Below are positions 35,241-43,545 of a DNA stretch of 64,000 nt, piece by piece (the first letter of the stretch is position 1; the number at the start of each line of letters is the position of its first letter). Under the pieces are notes generated by a model, which saw only the letters and a list, made by a program, of their open reading frames with translations, ran no database searches and had not been told where the DNA came from. Made by a program: the position numbers and the translations under genes. Source of the stretch: Chloroflexota bacterium (GTDB taxonomy: Bacteria > Chloroflexota > Anaerolineae > UBA7937 > B3-Chlor); the NCBI GenBank assembly GCA_030613785.1, contig JAUWLF010000007.1, positions 18,870 through 82,869 of the forward strand. Reading direction: 5' to 3'.

Positions 35241-36422
35241 ATGTCGAAGCTGTTGGAAAGGGACGTCTGGGTACTGGACAGGTGTGCTGGCTGCGGCCTC
35301 TGCATCGCTACTTGCTCCAAAGGCATGCTGTACTGGGATGGGGAAGGAGGACATCCGGCAAAAGAGATGAGGCAGAAAACCATCGGTCTGACCACGATTC
35401 CCTTTGATAGTTGCACTTTCTGCCGGGCGTTTTGTGAGCAGACCTGTCCCCGGCTCCACGAGTGGGAGGGATTGCCGGCCAGACAAGTGGTGTCCGCAAA
35501 GACCAAAGGCGTCACGGACAGCGGCGAGCCCAACGAAGTGATTAGGAATCTGTTGATCGCTGGCCTCTCGGCGGGCCTGATTGATGGGGCAATCATGAGC
35601 TGTATGGATGGGTGGACTGTGCAGCCCCTAGCCAAGGTCTTGACGAGCGTGGAGGAAGTCGCGGATTGTCTGGGCGTGCAAGGGCTGTGGGTGCCCACGT
35701 TGGGCGTGCTCAATGAGGCGGTCTACGAAAGGAAGCTTCGCAGAATCGCGGTCATCGGGGCTCCGTGTGCGAGCGAGGCGATCAGAACGCTGCTGGCTTC
35801 ACAGGACGAGAGACTGAACCCGTACAAGGAGGCGATAGCGCTGACGATTGCCACCTTCTGCACGGGGGTGTACTACCCGAGGCCTGTGTTCGAGTACCTC
35901 GAGGAGATGCTGGGCATTTCCCGCCAGGATGTGAAGAGGGCGTATGCGTCACCACGGGACAAAGAACTGAGGGTGGTGCTGTGGAATGACTCAACGAAGA
36001 CGGTCCCTCTAGCCAAGATAGAAGGGCATACCCGGCCAGGCTGCGCCAGTTGTGATGATTTCCTGGGGGAGTCGGCCGACATCAGCGTGGGCAAGGTGGG
36101 TGCGAAAGATGAGCATTGCACACTCATGACCCGGAGCGAGGTTGGCGATCAATGCCTGCAAAACGCGCTCGATTTTGGACTGCTGGAGGTGGTGGACGAA
36201 GTGGATGAGGAGGCCTTGAGGAGAGCGAAGGAGGACAAGGAGCGCAGAGACAGAGCTGAAGCCTTCGATGAACTGATGTTGACGATGTTGGATGCTCTGA
36301 GGGAGCCTCAGAAACAAGCTGAGGTCAGGGAGAAGTTCGTACGACTGTATGAGGTGGATCGCGTGCCTGAACGCACAGAGGAGGGACAGCGCTATGACCC
36401 ATGTGCTGGATGTCAAGGGTAA
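35241..36422 (+). CDS. FrhB-like flavin/Fe-S oxidoreductase
   Basis: A 393-residue member of the coenzyme F420 hydrogenase/dehydrogenase beta-subunit family (FrhB/FdhB/FpoF type). N-terminal ferredoxin motif CAGCGLCIATCSKG, a second cluster CTFCRAFCEQTCP, and the FrhB core with GAPCASEAIRTLLAS, IATFCTGVYYPRP and CASCDDFLGESADISVG. Family members carry FAD or FMN and pass electrons between Fe-S clusters and a soluble acceptor, F420 in some cases. Cofactor use here is unknown. The C-terminus ends in CAGCQG. The next gene starts inside its 3' end. Confidence 0.9.
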   Translation: MSKLLERDVWVLDRCAGCGLCIATCSKGMLYWDGEGGHPAKEMRQKTIGLTTIPFDSCTFCRAFCEQTCPRLHEWEGLPARQVVSAKTKGVTDSGEPNEVIRNLLIAGLSAGLIDGAIMSCMDGWTVQPLAKVLTSVEEVADCLGVQGLWVPTLGVLNEAVYERKLRRIAVIGAPCASEAIRTLLASQDERLNPYKEAIALTIATFCTGVYYPRPVFEYLEEMLGISRQDVKRAYASPRDKELRVVLWNDSTKTVPLAKIEGHTRPGCASCDDFLGESADISVGKVGAKDEHCTLMTRSEVGDQCLQNALDFGLLEVVDEVDEEALRRAKEDKERRDRAEAFDELMLTMLDALREPQKQAEVREKFVRLYEVDRVPERTEEGQRYDPCAGCQG

Positions 36423-37065
36423 GGAGCTCAGAGCCGCGAGCAATCAGTTGAAGGAGGCACTCGCCAAGAACCCGACCACCGTGAAGAACGCCTCTCACTT
36501 GCACGGCCTGTGCGGAGGGCTCAAGTCCGGGGACGTGACCATACAGGGCGACAGTGGCGACTACTTGGCTGTGCTCAATGATGGAGCTGTCATCAGAGTG
36601 ACCGGCAGCGCTGGCAAGTATGTGGCCGATAATATGACCGAAGGAAAGGTTCTGGTCGAAGGGGATGCCGACTACGGAGCGGGTCAGTATTGCTATGGCG
36701 GTACTGTGGTCGTCAAGGGTAGCGCTGGCGACTTCGCCGGCACCATGAACAAGGGAGCGACCATCATCGTCGGTGGAGACGTAGGTGATGAGGTTGGTAC
36801 GTACATGGTTGGTGGAGATGTGGTTATCGCGGGTGACGCTGGACGGAATCTCGGCAATTATCTGATCAGAGGGAATATCTATATCAAAGGGGATTGGGCG
36901 AGTTTGGGGCATAACTGCAAGGTCGAAAACGTTGCCGCTGAGGACGGCCAGAGGTTGGAGGCGCTGTTGGCAGAACATGGCATGGCTGGGAATGGGAAGG
37001 ATTTCCGGAAGATAACACCTGTGTCGGACAAGCCCTTCTACTCTCATGAGGAGGCAGAACAATGA
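36394..37065 (+). CDS. Glutamate synthase GXGXG domain protein (GltB3)
   Basis: A 223-residue stand-alone version of the C-terminal beta-helix domain of glutamate synthase. Repeats such as HGLCGGLKSGDVTIQGDSGDY, YGAGQYCYGGTVVVKGSAGDF and GNYLIRGNIYIKG are typical. In whole GltB this domain is structural and braces the ammonia tunnel; split versions occur in archaeal-type and ferredoxin-linked enzymes and in formylmethanofuran dehydrogenase FwdC. ATG 36394 follows GAGGGA within the end of the FrhB gene and the stop overlaps the next gene by 4 bp, so the three are tightly coupled. Confidence 0.93.
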   Translation: MTHVLDVKGKELRAASNQLKEALAKNPTTVKNASHLHGLCGGLKSGDVTIQGDSGDYLAVLNDGAVIRVTGSAGKYVADNMTEGKVLVEGDADYGAGQYCYGGTVVVKGSAGDFAGTMNKGATIIVGGDVGDEVGTYMVGGDVVIAGDAGRNLGNYLIRGNIYIKGDWASLGHNCKVENVAAEDGQRLEALLAEHGMAGNGKDFRKITPVSDKPFYSHEEAEQ

Positions 37066-38606
37066 CCACTGTTGGTGCGTTCTGTGTGACTCTTGATCGA
37101 GAGCGATGCATAAACTCTCGCATGCCTGGGAAGTGCGCCGCTTGCGTAGAGGTATGTCCGTACGGGGTCTTCAGTCTCAATGGCCACAACGAGGTGGTGA
37201 TACAGAACTACAACACGTGTGTAGGTTGCCGGATATGTGTGGAGTTCTGTCCTGAGGATGCCATCCGTATCAACCCCGCGGAGTCGGAGATCGTTTCCAG
37301 ATATCCATGGACTTTTGGGGCCATGGAGGAGATCCATCATAAGGCATTGACGGGAGACTATCTGCTGAGAGGCTTCGGCACGATGGGACCTACGCCCCAC
37401 TTCGATAACATCGTGGTGGTGCCTTCACAGCTTGCCTCCCCTGCCCCGAGGGACAAGTATCGCGAGGAATGCAACATGGAGGTCGTCATAGGTGAGGAGA
37501 CCTGCGAGAAGCCTATCAGACTGCAGTATCCCCTCATCTTCCCAGCCATGTCGTACGGCGCTCTTTCCAAGGAGGCGAAGCTGGCGCTGGCTATCGGGGC
37601 GGCCAAGACGGGCATCATGACCAATACCGGCGAGGGCGGCGTGGTCGAAGAGGAACCGTATTACGCCAAAGGCTTCGAGAGACCGAATGGCTCTAGACAG
37701 AGGTGGCGTCCGGGAGGCTACCTGGCGATCCAGTGGTCCACAGGGCGATGGGGCGTATCGGCCGACTATGTCAACGCCGGCGATGCCGTGGAAATCAAGA
37801 TTGGGCAGGGGGCGAAACCAGGAATGGGGGGGCACCTCCTGGGAGAGAAGGTGACGGAGGACATAGCCAGGATCCGTGGCATACCTGTGGGCAGCGATGC
37901 CCTTTCCCCGTGCCGGTACTATGATGTCCTGGCCCCTGAGGATATCAAGAAGCAGGTTGATTTCTTGAGGGACATTACCAACTACGAGAAGCCGATATTG
38001 ATGAAGCTGGGGCCTAGCAGGCCCTACGAAGATGTGAAGATGGCAGCTCTGGCTGGCGTGGATGCCATCTCGATTGATGGCCTCGTCGGCGGAACCGGTT
38101 GCTCACCGGATGTCGTGACGCAGGGCGTAGGCATACCTACCATTGCTTGCATAGGGCCAGCCGCCAGGGCCCTCAAGGATCTGGGGTTGCACCGCAAGGT
38201 GAAGCTCTTCGCGCTGGGTGGCATGAGGAATGGATTGGATGCCTTCAAAGCCATAGCCATGGGCGCCGACGGGGTGGGTTTCGGCACAGCGGCTCAAATA
38301 GCTATGGGGTGTCGAGGCTGTATGGCTTGCCATCAAGGCGACTGCCCCTACGGCATCACGTCCCAGAACCCTAAGATGACTGAGGGTCTGGATCCCGAAG
38401 AGATCGGTCAGCGCCTGGCGAACTTCATCAGGGCTACGGCAGAGGAGGTCAAGATTCTGACCATGCTCTCGGGGCACAGTGACATACAGGAGTTGAGCGA
38501 GGAAGACCTACGGGCACTGGACGTAAACACTGCTGCCATAACTGGTTTGAAGCTGGTGGGCTATGAGCGTGCTTTGCCCTGGTGGGAGAATGGCCAGGGA
38601 AGCTAG
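37062..38606 (+). CDS. Glutamate synthase FMN domain with ferredoxin module (GltB2), no glutaminase domain
   Basis: A 514-residue archaeal-type GltB2. The N-terminal 2[4Fe-4S] module (CAACVEVCPYG, CVGCRICVEFCPED) is followed by the FMN barrel of glutamate synthase: FPAMSYGALSKEAK, MTNTGEGGVVEEE, EIKIGQGAKPGMGG, ISIDGLVGGTG and the 3Fe-4S-type cysteines near GCRGCMACHQGDCPYG. The FMN site reduces 2-iminoglutarate to glutamate in the standard enzyme. The amidotransferase (glutaminase) domain that supplies ammonia is absent here and from the whole window. It could take free ammonia, use a subunit encoded elsewhere, or do different chemistry. Confidence 0.94.
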   Translation: MTTVGAFCVTLDRERCINSRMPGKCAACVEVCPYGVFSLNGHNEVVIQNYNTCVGCRICVEFCPEDAIRINPAESEIVSRYPWTFGAMEEIHHKALTGDYLLRGFGTMGPTPHFDNIVVVPSQLASPAPRDKYREECNMEVVIGEETCEKPIRLQYPLIFPAMSYGALSKEAKLALAIGAAKTGIMTNTGEGGVVEEEPYYAKGFERPNGSRQRWRPGGYLAIQWSTGRWGVSADYVNAGDAVEIKIGQGAKPGMGGHLLGEKVTEDIARIRGIPVGSDALSPCRYYDVLAPEDIKKQVDFLRDITNYEKPILMKLGPSRPYEDVKMAALAGVDAISIDGLVGGTGCSPDVVTQGVGIPTIACIGPAARALKDLGLHRKVKLFALGGMRNGLDAFKAIAMGADGVGFGTAAQIAMGCRGCMACHQGDCPYGITSQNPKMTEGLDPEEIGQRLANFIRATAEEVKILTMLSGHSDIQELSEEDLRALDVNTAAITGLKLVGYERALPWWENGQGS

Positions 38607-38732
38607 TACGCTGCTTGGCAGCGGAGACCTGCTGTTGTGCGGACTGCTCAGCTCCGAGTGGGGACACACAGGCGTGAATGGCGCATCACTACAGCGGTTG
38701 TTGAAGGCAATACTACCAGGAAAGGAGAAAAG

Positions 38733-39305
38733 ATGAACGCGGTTACTGCTGGTGCTGTCATGACACGTGAAGGAGGCGAGATGGGCACGGTCAATATCGA
38801 TGCCGCTGCAATCGGCGGTATGGTGGAGAACGCTCTGGTGTTCTGCGCCCAAAAGGCGCGGCTGCAGGATGGAGAGGATGCCGTGAAGGCCATCCAAAGC
38901 GGAGATTGTGTTACCTGTGGCTACCTGAGGTACGGCCTATGCAAGGGGATTGGCGAATACCTGGGTAGTATAGACGACTCGGTGCGGGCGGTGTATGCCT
39001 ACGATCCTGACTATTGCACTGATGCGCACCACCTTGATGGCCGGGAGCGAGCGGGTGAGCGGGGGATCAACGTTGTTGTCTCCGTGGATCACAGGAGCGC
39101 TGCTTTGACTTCCATTGTCGCGTCCCTGGAGGACGCTGTGAGGGAGGGTGTAAGGCCTCTTGTCTGCTCCAAGGCCAATGGTTCCTGCTACGCTCTGGAT
39201 GTGAAAGTCGCGGATGCGGAAGAAGTGGCCTCCAGACGGGGCTACGGAGCGCTTATCTCCTCTCTCTACGTGGCACCGCTCAAGGTCTGGGCGAGGGGCG
39301 AATAG
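38733..39305 (+). CDS. Conserved-looking hypothetical protein at the end of the GltB/HdrA operon
   Basis: A 190-residue protein from ATG 38733, 9 bp after AAAGGAG. I do not recognise the family. It has a short possible metal or cluster site GDCVTCGYLRYGLCKG (C-x2-C-x7-C), then two further lone cysteines, and a C-terminal alpha/beta half (INVVVSVDHRSAALTSIVAS; VAPLKVWARG). No membrane segment or signal peptide. It is 126 bp after GltB2 on the same strand and is probably the last gene of the operon. The Cys pattern would fit an Fe-S or zinc accessory protein, which is a guess. Confidence 0.6.
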   Translation: MNAVTAGAVMTREGGEMGTVNIDAAAIGGMVENALVFCAQKARLQDGEDAVKAIQSGDCVTCGYLRYGLCKGIGEYLGSIDDSVRAVYAYDPDYCTDAHHLDGRERAGERGINVVVSVDHRSAALTSIVASLEDAVREGVRPLVCSKANGSCYALDVKVADAEEVASRRGYGALISSLYVAPLKVWARGE

Positions 39306-39658
39306 TCAACGCGGCTTCGCCGGAGTCCTGGCAGCGCTGGCACGAACCGTGTTGAGGCAGGAATTGGAGACCGGGACATTCTTCTTTCTCCTTACATTCC
39401 CGCAGCGCGGGTGCTAACCCGTGCTGCGGGGGCAACCTCGTCCCCAGTAGTCGGGATGAGCCACGCCCAAGCGCAAGAAACCCCGATGTCGCGTGGCCGC
39501 TTCTGGGTAGAAGCCTCTGTGGGTTGGGTCAGGGAATCTGCGCGTTTCTCCTCCAAACACTGTTGCTCGCCAACCGAGCGCCGGCTGCCGCAGGCCGACC
39601 AGAAGTTCCGGCCCTTCTCCGCAGCCTCAGTTCTCGCGAGGACACCCGGAAGGGTGAT
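39306..39658. other. 353-bp gene-free stretch between convergent operons
   Basis: No convincing gene. Apart from the hairpin at 39399-39430 there are smaller inverted repeats at ~39461-39510 (GCCACGC/GCGTGGC around a loop, then GCTTCT/AGAAGC). The in-frame translation near 39450-39530 (ETPMSRGRFWVEAS) vaguely recalls the tail of IS200/IS605 TnpB proteins; I could not confirm this. Confidence 0.4.
39399..39430. terminator. Long hairpin between convergent transcription units
   Basis: A 14-bp stem (39399-39412 with 39417-39430, one G-U pair) with loop GCTA. It has no T-run on either side, so it is a possible bidirectional termination or mRNA-end structure rather than a standard terminator. It lies 94 bp after the last gene of the GltB operon. 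Confidence 0.45.
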
Positions 39659-40459
39659 CTAGAAGGCTTCTAACGTACCCCGACGCTTGGCCAGCATCTC
39701 GAACCAACTGAAAAGCAGGTAGCCTGTGGCGACATAGCACATGCCGATCAGGATCTCCCCGGCCAGGAAAGGAGCTACTTCCACGAGATTGGCACCGGCG
39801 ATGACCTGGCGAGCAGCTTGGATGCCTCTGGTCAGAGGCAGGAGGTGGGCCGCTCTCTGGACCCAAACGGGGAAGTTCGCCAGGGGCACATTGGCGCCAC
39901 TGAAGACCAGTAGCAGGAAGTAGACGGTGTTGTTGATGAACATGACGTTCACCGTCACCAGGCTCAGACAGCCCATCAGCAGACCGAAGCCCGCGGTGCT
40001 GACTGTGGTGATGAGGATGGTGAGTGCCAGAAGTGGCAGATCTGCCTTTGAGTAGTCAACCCCTAGAAGCAAACCAGCCCAAACGAGACCCATGATTACT
40101 CCCAGCATACCATCGAGGATGTGGACGAGGGATCTTCCCAAGAAGGTGAGCAGGCGGTTCGCAGGGCTGCCGAAGAGATAGATCAACGTACCCTCGTTGC
40201 GTTCCCCACCAATGCTCATGGTGACTCCGTAGATGCCGCTCATGGGCGTCAACTGTATGGCGTTACCGATGGCGTAGAAGCTGGCGGTGTCGGGGCCGGT
40301 GGCGAAGGTGCCCAGCAAAGTGAAGAACAGTATCTGGCTGAGGGGCGCTATGACCTTCGTGGCGAGATATGGCTCCAATCTGAACCAGCGGAATAGGGCC
40401 TTGTAGGAGAGAACCGCGCCACTGAAGAATATGCGAGCGGAGTTCGAGAACCTCTTCAT
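39659..40459 (-). CDS. ABC-2 type transporter permease
   Basis: A 266-residue membrane protein with about six hydrophobic helices in ABC-2 order. It starts with a cytoplasmic KALFRWFRLEPYLATKVIAP stretch, has the conserved SIGGERNEGTLIYLFGSP cytoplasmic loop (~80-100), and ends with LPLTRGIQAARQVIAG and a last helix. Together with the neighbouring permease and the ATPase it would form a drug, lipid or polysaccharide exporter of the DrrAB/Nod type. It starts 13 bp after the end of the damaged permease gene. Confidence 0.9.
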   Translation of the reverse strand: MKRFSNSARIFFSGAVLSYKALFRWFRLEPYLATKVIAPLSQILFFTLLGTFATGPDTASFYAIGNAIQLTPMSGIYGVTMSIGGERNEGTLIYLFGSPANRLLTFLGRSLVHILDGMLGVIMGLVWAGLLLGVDYSKADLPLLALTILITTVSTAGFGLLMGCLSLVTVNVMFINNTVYFLLLVFSGANVPLANFPVWVQRAAHLLPLTRGIQAARQVIAGANLVEVAPFLAGEILIGMCYVATGYLLFSWFEMLAKRRGTLEAF

Positions 40460-40472
40460 ACCAGTAGGTACC

Positions 40473-41256
40473 TCACATCAAGCTCAGAGTGGCATCCACA
40501 CGTGCCCGACGAAGCACGACAGTGAAAAGACGGTAGGAGATCGCGATGTATGCGCCGCCGAGAAGCAGCATCATGGCCCAGCACAGGAGTATGTCAGGCA
40601 CAGTAGCCAGCCCGCTGCTTGTGAGGTGGAGTGCTCTGGCCGCCCAATAGGGCGCCAGAATGTAGCTGACCGGGTTCGTTCAGCCCGGCAGCAGTAGGAT
40701 TGGGAACAGGAAACCTCCCAGGATGTACATCGGGTATTCCAGGGCGTTCACCCAGCCGGTCAGAGACAGGTTGACCGCCATCAGGGGCGAGATTAACAGA
40801 CCAAAGGATATGAAGGCCAGCATGGTTATCACCAGAGAGGCGAAGAAGGGAAGTGGCTGCGCGATGGTCAGGGGGAGGCGGAACACGAGGGCCGCCACAG
40901 AGTAGCTACGTATCATGGAAAGGAGAGACACGCTGACACTAGCCAACGTCTTGCCGATGACGACGGTGCCCGAGGAAGTTGGGCTGGCCACTATGCCTTC
41001 CAGGGTCCCCATGAACCGCTCGGTATTGATATTGAAGGTCCCTCTGAAAAGCAGACTGGTCCATAACCCCGTCATGCCGCTGCCGACGACTACATAGATG
41101 CCACGGGAGATGTCTTGTCCCTTCAGCATGTAGATGGCCATGGTCGCGATGAGCAGGGGCTGTATCACCACGCCGAAGATCATGAACAGGTCTACAGCCT
41201 GCTGCTTGATGTCCAGTACGAAAGCAATGCGAACGACTCCGCAGGTTCGCTATCAT
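40473..41256 (-). pseudogene. ABC-2 permease with frameshift and in-frame TGA
   Basis: Reconstructed, this is a ~260-residue permease. It should start at ATG 41256, which overlaps the ATPase stop (ATGA) and has GGAGG upstream. After about seven codons the frame must shift by one base to reach the conserved reading RIAFVLDIKQQAVDLF. Near the 3' end LLPG is followed by TGA (40680-40682) and then, in the same frame, TNPVSYILAPYWAARAL, the usual ABC-2 ending. Relatives have Trp at the TGA position, so a single TGG to TGA change is likely. 784 bp is not divisible by three. Either real decay or sequence error in two places. Confidence 0.75.
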
Positions 41257-42230
41257 GCTGCTCCTCCCACCAGGCGGACGTAGGCGTCCTCCAGAGTCGG
41301 TTCTCGGACGCTCACTTTCCCCATCCTGATGCCGTTACCATCGAGGCTGTGCAGGATCTGGGGCACAATGGCCGAGCCAATCCTCGAATGTATGAGCAAT
41401 GCTTGTTTCTGGTCCCGATCTTCCACCGATACTGTGTCCACCTCCGGCATTTGCCGTAGTTGGTCCACCGTCTCATGCCCGATGCCGAATACTTCCACCT
41501 CGACGATGTGGAGATCTTCCGCATGACGCTTCAAGCCCTCGGGGGTGTCCAGGGCCACTATCTTGCCGTGGTTGATGACCGCGACACGTTCGCAGAGGGC
41601 ATCCGCCTCGAACATGTAGTGAGTGGTCAGCAAGACCGTCTTCTCCTGGGCCACCAGATCTCTGATCACCTGCCTCAATTCGCGCGCCCCTACGGGGTCT
41701 AGTCCCATGGTGGGCTCGTCGAGAAAGAGGACCTGTGGGTCGTGGAGGAGGCAGCGGGCGATGTGCAATCGCTGGCGCATGCCCCGGGAATAGCCCTCTA
41801 CCTTCTCGTCCTCACGGCCGGCGAGACCGACTAGTTCCAGGAGTTCCGATATGCGTCGCTTGGCCACATCGGGATCCACGTGGTACAGGTCTGCGAAGTA
41901 GCGCAGGTTGTCCTTCGCTGAGAGGCGCCAATACAGGCCGCGTTCGCCGCCGAAGATGAAGCCAATCCGGGGCCTGATGGCGCTTGCTTCTTTCACCACA
42001 TCGTGGCCGAGAACGGCGGCCGTCCCACTCGTGGGAATGAGCAAGGTAGTGAGCATCTTGACGGTGGTTGTCTTACCGGCCCCATTGGGCCCCAGGAGCC
42101 CGAATAGCTCGCCGTCTCGGACCCCAAAGGAAATGCCGTCAACGGCGACCACCTCCTTCGTTCGTCGGCGTATCGTGCCGATGGTGGCTCGGAAGACTCG
42201 ATGTAGGTCGTGTACTTCGATGGCGTCCAT
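41253..42230 (-). CDS. ABC-2 transporter ATP-binding protein
   Basis: A 325-residue DrrA/CcmA-type ATPase. Walker A LLGPNGAGKTTTVKML, Q-loop region GFIFGGERGLYWRLS, signature YSRGMRQRLHIAR (in place of LSGGQ), Walker B VLFLDEPTMGLDP and the switch histidine in LLTTHYM. A ~90-residue C-terminal domain follows, as in drug/antibiotic exporters. ATG 42230 lies behind GGAGG. It overlaps the start of the damaged permease by 4 bp. Confidence 0.95.
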   Translation of the reverse strand: MDAIEVHDLHRVFRATIGTIRRRTKEVVAVDGISFGVRDGELFGLLGPNGAGKTTTVKMLTTLLIPTSGTAAVLGHDVVKEASAIRPRIGFIFGGERGLYWRLSAKDNLRYFADLYHVDPDVAKRRISELLELVGLAGREDEKVEGYSRGMRQRLHIARCLLHDPQVLFLDEPTMGLDPVGARELRQVIRDLVAQEKTVLLTTHYMFEADALCERVAVINHGKIVALDTPEGLKRHAEDLHIVEVEVFGIGHETVDQLRQMPEVDTVSVEDRDQKQALLIHSRIGSAIVPQILHSLDGNGIRMGKVSVREPTLEDAYVRLVGGAA

Positions 42231-42255
42231 GTGTTCTCACCTCCGCAATGGGCTG

Positions 42256-43545
42256 TCACTCATCTGAGTTCCCCTCATCCCTGTGAGAGTCATGGTTCCC
42301 GCCGGGGGTGGCAGAAGCTGGGCCGGCGGGCGTGATCGCGAACCGCTTCTTGCCCCCGGCCATCTTTCCGATGAGGAGGAAGGCCACAGCAGAGACCAAC
42401 CCTATGGCGGCCATGACGGGCCAGATGAGGATGGGGCTTAGCCTATCGTTTATCATACCACCAGCCACGGGACCGAGTCCAAAGGACAGACCCCAAGTCA
42501 TACCGTACACCCCCATGTAGCGGCCTCGCATGTCCTCTGGGGCCACATTGGCGACGAAGGCTGTTGAGGCGGGAGCGAAGATCAGCTCACCGATGGTCAC
42601 GATCACCATGCTCAAGAGGAACGTGCCGAAGCTGCTGGAGAAGGCCACGGCTCCCACGCCCAGGGCCGTGAACAGGGCGCCCCATGCCATGGCAGATCCC
42701 ATGCGATAGCGTCTCAGGACACGTGTTATGGGGTACTGGAAGAGCACTACCATGGCTGCATTCGTGGCCATGATCAGCCCAAACTGACTCTCGAGTATCT
42801 GGTACTGATCTTTGATATAGACGGGGAAGATGGTCATCATCTGGACATAGGCTATGCCCATCACCGCGAAGGCAAGACAAAAGAGCAGGAAGGTGCGGTC
42901 TCGCAGCAGATAGCCATAGCCGCCGTTTCCAGGTCCCGAATTGCGACTGGCCTCCTCGGACTCCGGCTTGGTCTCCCTGACGAAGAGCAGGATGATGAGG
43001 AAGTACAAGGCTGAGGAGACGGCAGCGGCCAGGAAGGAGATGAAATACGAGCGAGTGGCGATGAAGCCGCCGATGGCGGGGCCGATGGCGATCCCCAGGT
43101 TCGACACAATCCGTATCAGGCCGTAGGCCTCCACTCGTTTCTCGGACCGGACAATGTCCGCGACCATGGCGTTCATGCCCGGGTTGTACATGGAACCGAA
43201 AAACCCAGAGATGACAATGAGAATTACGAAAGAGGGGAGGGAGTTGGCCAGTCCAAGCCCGACCATGACGATGGCCCGAGTGCCCAGGCTGACGGTCATG
43301 GCCATCTTCCTCCCGAAGCGGTCCACCAAAGGCCCTGCCACAAGCTGGGAGAGCAGACCAGCCGCAGCGCTCGCGGCCAGGACCAAGCCCACCACGGTCA
43401 GTGGAACGCCCAGCTTGTCGTGAACGTAGATGGTCATGAAGGGCCATATCAGACTGGTGCCGCTGGCGCTCACCAGCGTGCCGAAAAACAGAACCCAGAA
43501 CTGCCTGGGATAGCCCGACAGAGCCGCTTTGAGCCTCGATGTCAC
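42256..43545 (-). CDS. Major facilitator superfamily transporter
   Basis: A 429-residue membrane protein with 12 predicted helices. Motif A-like GPLVDRFGRKMAMTVSL lies after helix 2 and the matching second-half loop ITRVLRRYRMGSAMAWG after helix 8, as in drug-efflux MFS proteins (DHA1 type). Its start overlaps the end of the ArsR-like regulator gene by 4 bp, so regulator and exporter are translated together and the regulator probably controls this exporter and the ABC genes 25 bp downstream. Confidence 0.9.
   Translation of the reverse strand: MTSRLKAALSGYPRQFWVLFFGTLVSASGTSLIWPFMTIYVHDKLGVPLTVVGLVLAASAAAGLLSQLVAGPLVDRFGRKMAMTVSLGTRAIVMVGLGLANSLPSFVILIVISGFFGSMYNPGMNAMVADIVRSEKRVEAYGLIRIVSNLGIAIGPAIGGFIATRSYFISFLAAAVSSALYFLIILLFVRETKPESEEASRNSGPGNGGYGYLLRDRTFLLFCLAFAVMGIAYVQMMTIFPVYIKDQYQILESQFGLIMATNAAMVVLFQYPITRVLRRYRMGSAMAWGALFTALGVGAVAFSSSFGTFLLSMVIVTIGELIFAPASTAFVANVAPEDMRGRYMGVYGMTWGLSFGLGPVAGGMINDRLSPILIWPVMAAIGLVSAVAFLLIGKMAGGKKRFAITPAGPASATPGGNHDSHRDEGNSDE

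Noticed and set aside
40680..40682. Selenocysteine read-through of the in-frame TGA in the ABC permease
   Set aside because: SelB is encoded nearby and a hairpin begins ~21 nt downstream, but its loop does not look like a bacterial SECIS, no selenoprotein permease is known to me, and relatives carry Trp at this site.
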